Shown here: positions 11,780-12,665 of the stretch, piece after piece | Layout of the letters: each line of letters opens with the position of its first letter | Numbering within the stretch: position 1 is the stretch's first letter | Assembly (NCBI GenBank): GCA_035264765.1 | Contig: DATFPQ010000272.1 | Coordinates: 1-12,665, forward strand | Source: DATFPQ01 sp035264765 | GTDB taxonomy: Bacteria; Actinomycetota; Actinomycetes; Actinomycetales; Angustibacteraceae | Direction of reading: 5' to 3' | Length of the DNA: 12,665 nt | Translations under genes and position numbers: made by a program | Notes under the pieces: model-generated | Databases searched by the model: none | What the model was told of the DNA's origin: nothing | What the model saw: only the letters and a program-made list of their open reading frames with translations

Positions 11780-12665
11780 GCCGAAGTCCCGCTAGGGACC
11801 CTCGCCAGGAGGTCGTGGAGAACGCGGGCGGAGTCGAAGTACTCGGCGGCGATCTTCCGTGCGCACTGCGCGTGCCGTCGGATGTCGCCGTCCACCTCTC
11901 GGAGGGCGTCGGCGGCCTCCTCGGGCGTGCGGAAGGTGAGGACTCCCTGGCCTGTCGGTATCACGGAACCGAACCCGGTGTCCTGCACCACGACCGGTCG
12001 ACCGGCGGCGAGGTAGCAGGCCGACCGGCAGCTGAACCAACCTGGAGCGCCGACCACGTAGCCGTGCTTGGCCACGCTCCACTCACCGCGTGACCTCAGG
12101 ATGTACCGGCGGTACGAGTCGATGTCCGGGCAGACCTCGGCCGGGTCCACGACCGACCATCCTCGACGTCGGAGCAGCCCGAGGGGCGCTTGCCGGTTCT
12201 TGCCTGGACTCATCGCGATCTCGAACCGGATGGGGTCCACGGCGGATGGCAGGTCGAGGAACCGGCGGAACTCGATGTCCTTCTGCCCGTAGCTCACACC
12301 GTTGAGCTCGACCGGGTTGTAGCTGGTCCAGTTCATGACCGTCGTGAACCGGTCGCCCGCCGGATCGTCCGTCCGCCACTCGTCGAGGAGCACGGGCTGC
12401 CGGGTGGGGAGCCAGTCGTGGCCGGTGGCCGGGATGCGATCCGAATGAGCCTCGCCGAAGCTGAAGTGCACGTCGTGCGCGTCGACCGCTCGACGGAAGT
12501 CGACCTGACCGCGCGCCAGCTTGACTTGGGTGAAAACGGGGTCGGTGTCGATGAACAGGAGCCGTGCGTCGGTCTGCTCGCGGAGCTGGACGGGGTCGCG
12601 CCACACCCCGGACACGTTGACGACGACATCGGCCGTCGCCAGGACCTCGGCCCGACGATCGTCGG
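11776..12665 (-). CDS. Glycosyltransferase-like protein (5' end beyond window)
   Basis: The frame is open to the window edge; codons upstream of GTG 12615 read on sensibly (LATADVVVNVSG), so about 295 residues are the C-terminal part of a longer protein. Recognisable blocks: RLLFIDTDPVFTQVKLARG, DWLPTRQPVLLDEW, FTTVMNWTSY, then a GT-B-like C-terminal half with SVAKHGYVVGAPGWFSCRSACYLAAGRPVVVQDTGF written as two linked blocks, TGQGVLTFRTPEEA, and a final helix with IAAEYFD. This pattern recalls a family usually annotated as glycosyltransferase and found next to APH-like phosphotransferase genes. Donor and acceptor are unknown. It is the upstream member of the minus-strand pair and ends in an ATGA overlap with the 36-codon frame. 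Confidence 0.65.
   Translation of the reverse strand, partial: DDRRAEVLATADVVVNVSGVWRDPVQLREQTDARLLFIDTDPVFTQVKLARGQVDFRRAVDAHDVHFSFGEAHSDRIPATGHDWLPTRQPVLLDEWRTDDPAGDRFTTVMNWTSYNPVELNGVSYGQKDIEFRRFLDLPSAVDPIRFEIAMSPGKNRQAPLGLLRRRGWSVVDPAEVCPDIDSYRRYILRSRGEWSVAKHGYVVGAPGWFSCRSACYLAAGRPVVVQDTGFGSVIPTGQGVLTFRTPEEAADALREVDGDIRRHAQCARKIAAEYFDSARVLHDLLARVPSGTSA

Noticed and set aside
11733..11795. Plus-strand AGGAGGTGA followed by a TTG-started 16-codon frame ending TAG at 11795
   Set aside because: A strong Shine-Dalgarno match, but the peptide is very short, has a TTG start, lies antisense to the coupled minus-strand genes, and has no promoter I can see.

Overview
This window comes from a very GC-rich actinobacterial chromosome. 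The evidence is the order atpD – atpC – DUF2550 gene – PduO-type adenosyltransferase – murA, which matches the order I know from mycobacteria and relatives. Other signs are the frequent GTG starts and the many start codons that sit 6-8 nt behind a TANNNT-like -10 box with no Shine-Dalgarno sequence, as in leaderless transcripts. Genus cannot be fixed from the sequence; it is an actinomycete outside Mycobacterium.

Region 1 (1-2824) is the end of the F1Fo ATP synthase operon: the 3' part of atpD, a strong hairpin, an extra HIT-like gene with its own leaderless promoter, then atpC with a separate promoter and a structured leader, and a DUF2550 membrane protein. The epsilon subunit is unusually short (89 aa) and lacks the C-terminal helical domain.

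Region 2 (2825-5218) begins with a hairpin and a pentamer repeat. A cobalamin adenosyltransferase gene (minus) and murA (plus) follow, fired divergently from a 25-nt gap that contains two back-to-back -10 boxes. MurA has Asp in place of the fosfomycin-reactive Cys. A small one-helix membrane protein with a DUF2007-like tail overlaps the end of murA on the other strand.

Region 3 (5219-10533) is a set of largely single-gene units: a 3-hydroxybutyryl-CoA dehydrogenase, a CPA1 Na+/H+ antiporter with a cytoplasmic UBP-type zinc finger, a GNAT-type acetyltransferase with an internal 57-bp tandem duplication, and a MalY/PatB-type PLP enzyme (minus). Stem-loops at 2847-2902, 8170-8227 and 9224-9267 fill the gaps; two of them share an 11-mer and a similar layout.

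Region 4 (10559-12665) looks like an acquired or rearranged segment. A histidine-phosphatase gene starts normally and breaks off after about 30 residues. Beyond it, base composition is lower in GC, and a minus-strand pair follows: a glycosyltransferase-like gene running off the window end, and an APH-fold phosphotransferase-like gene whose catalytic Asp is replaced by Ser. A 36-codon frame joins the two by 4-bp overlaps at each end (ATGA and GTGA). No tRNA, rRNA, CRISPR array or transposase gene was seen.
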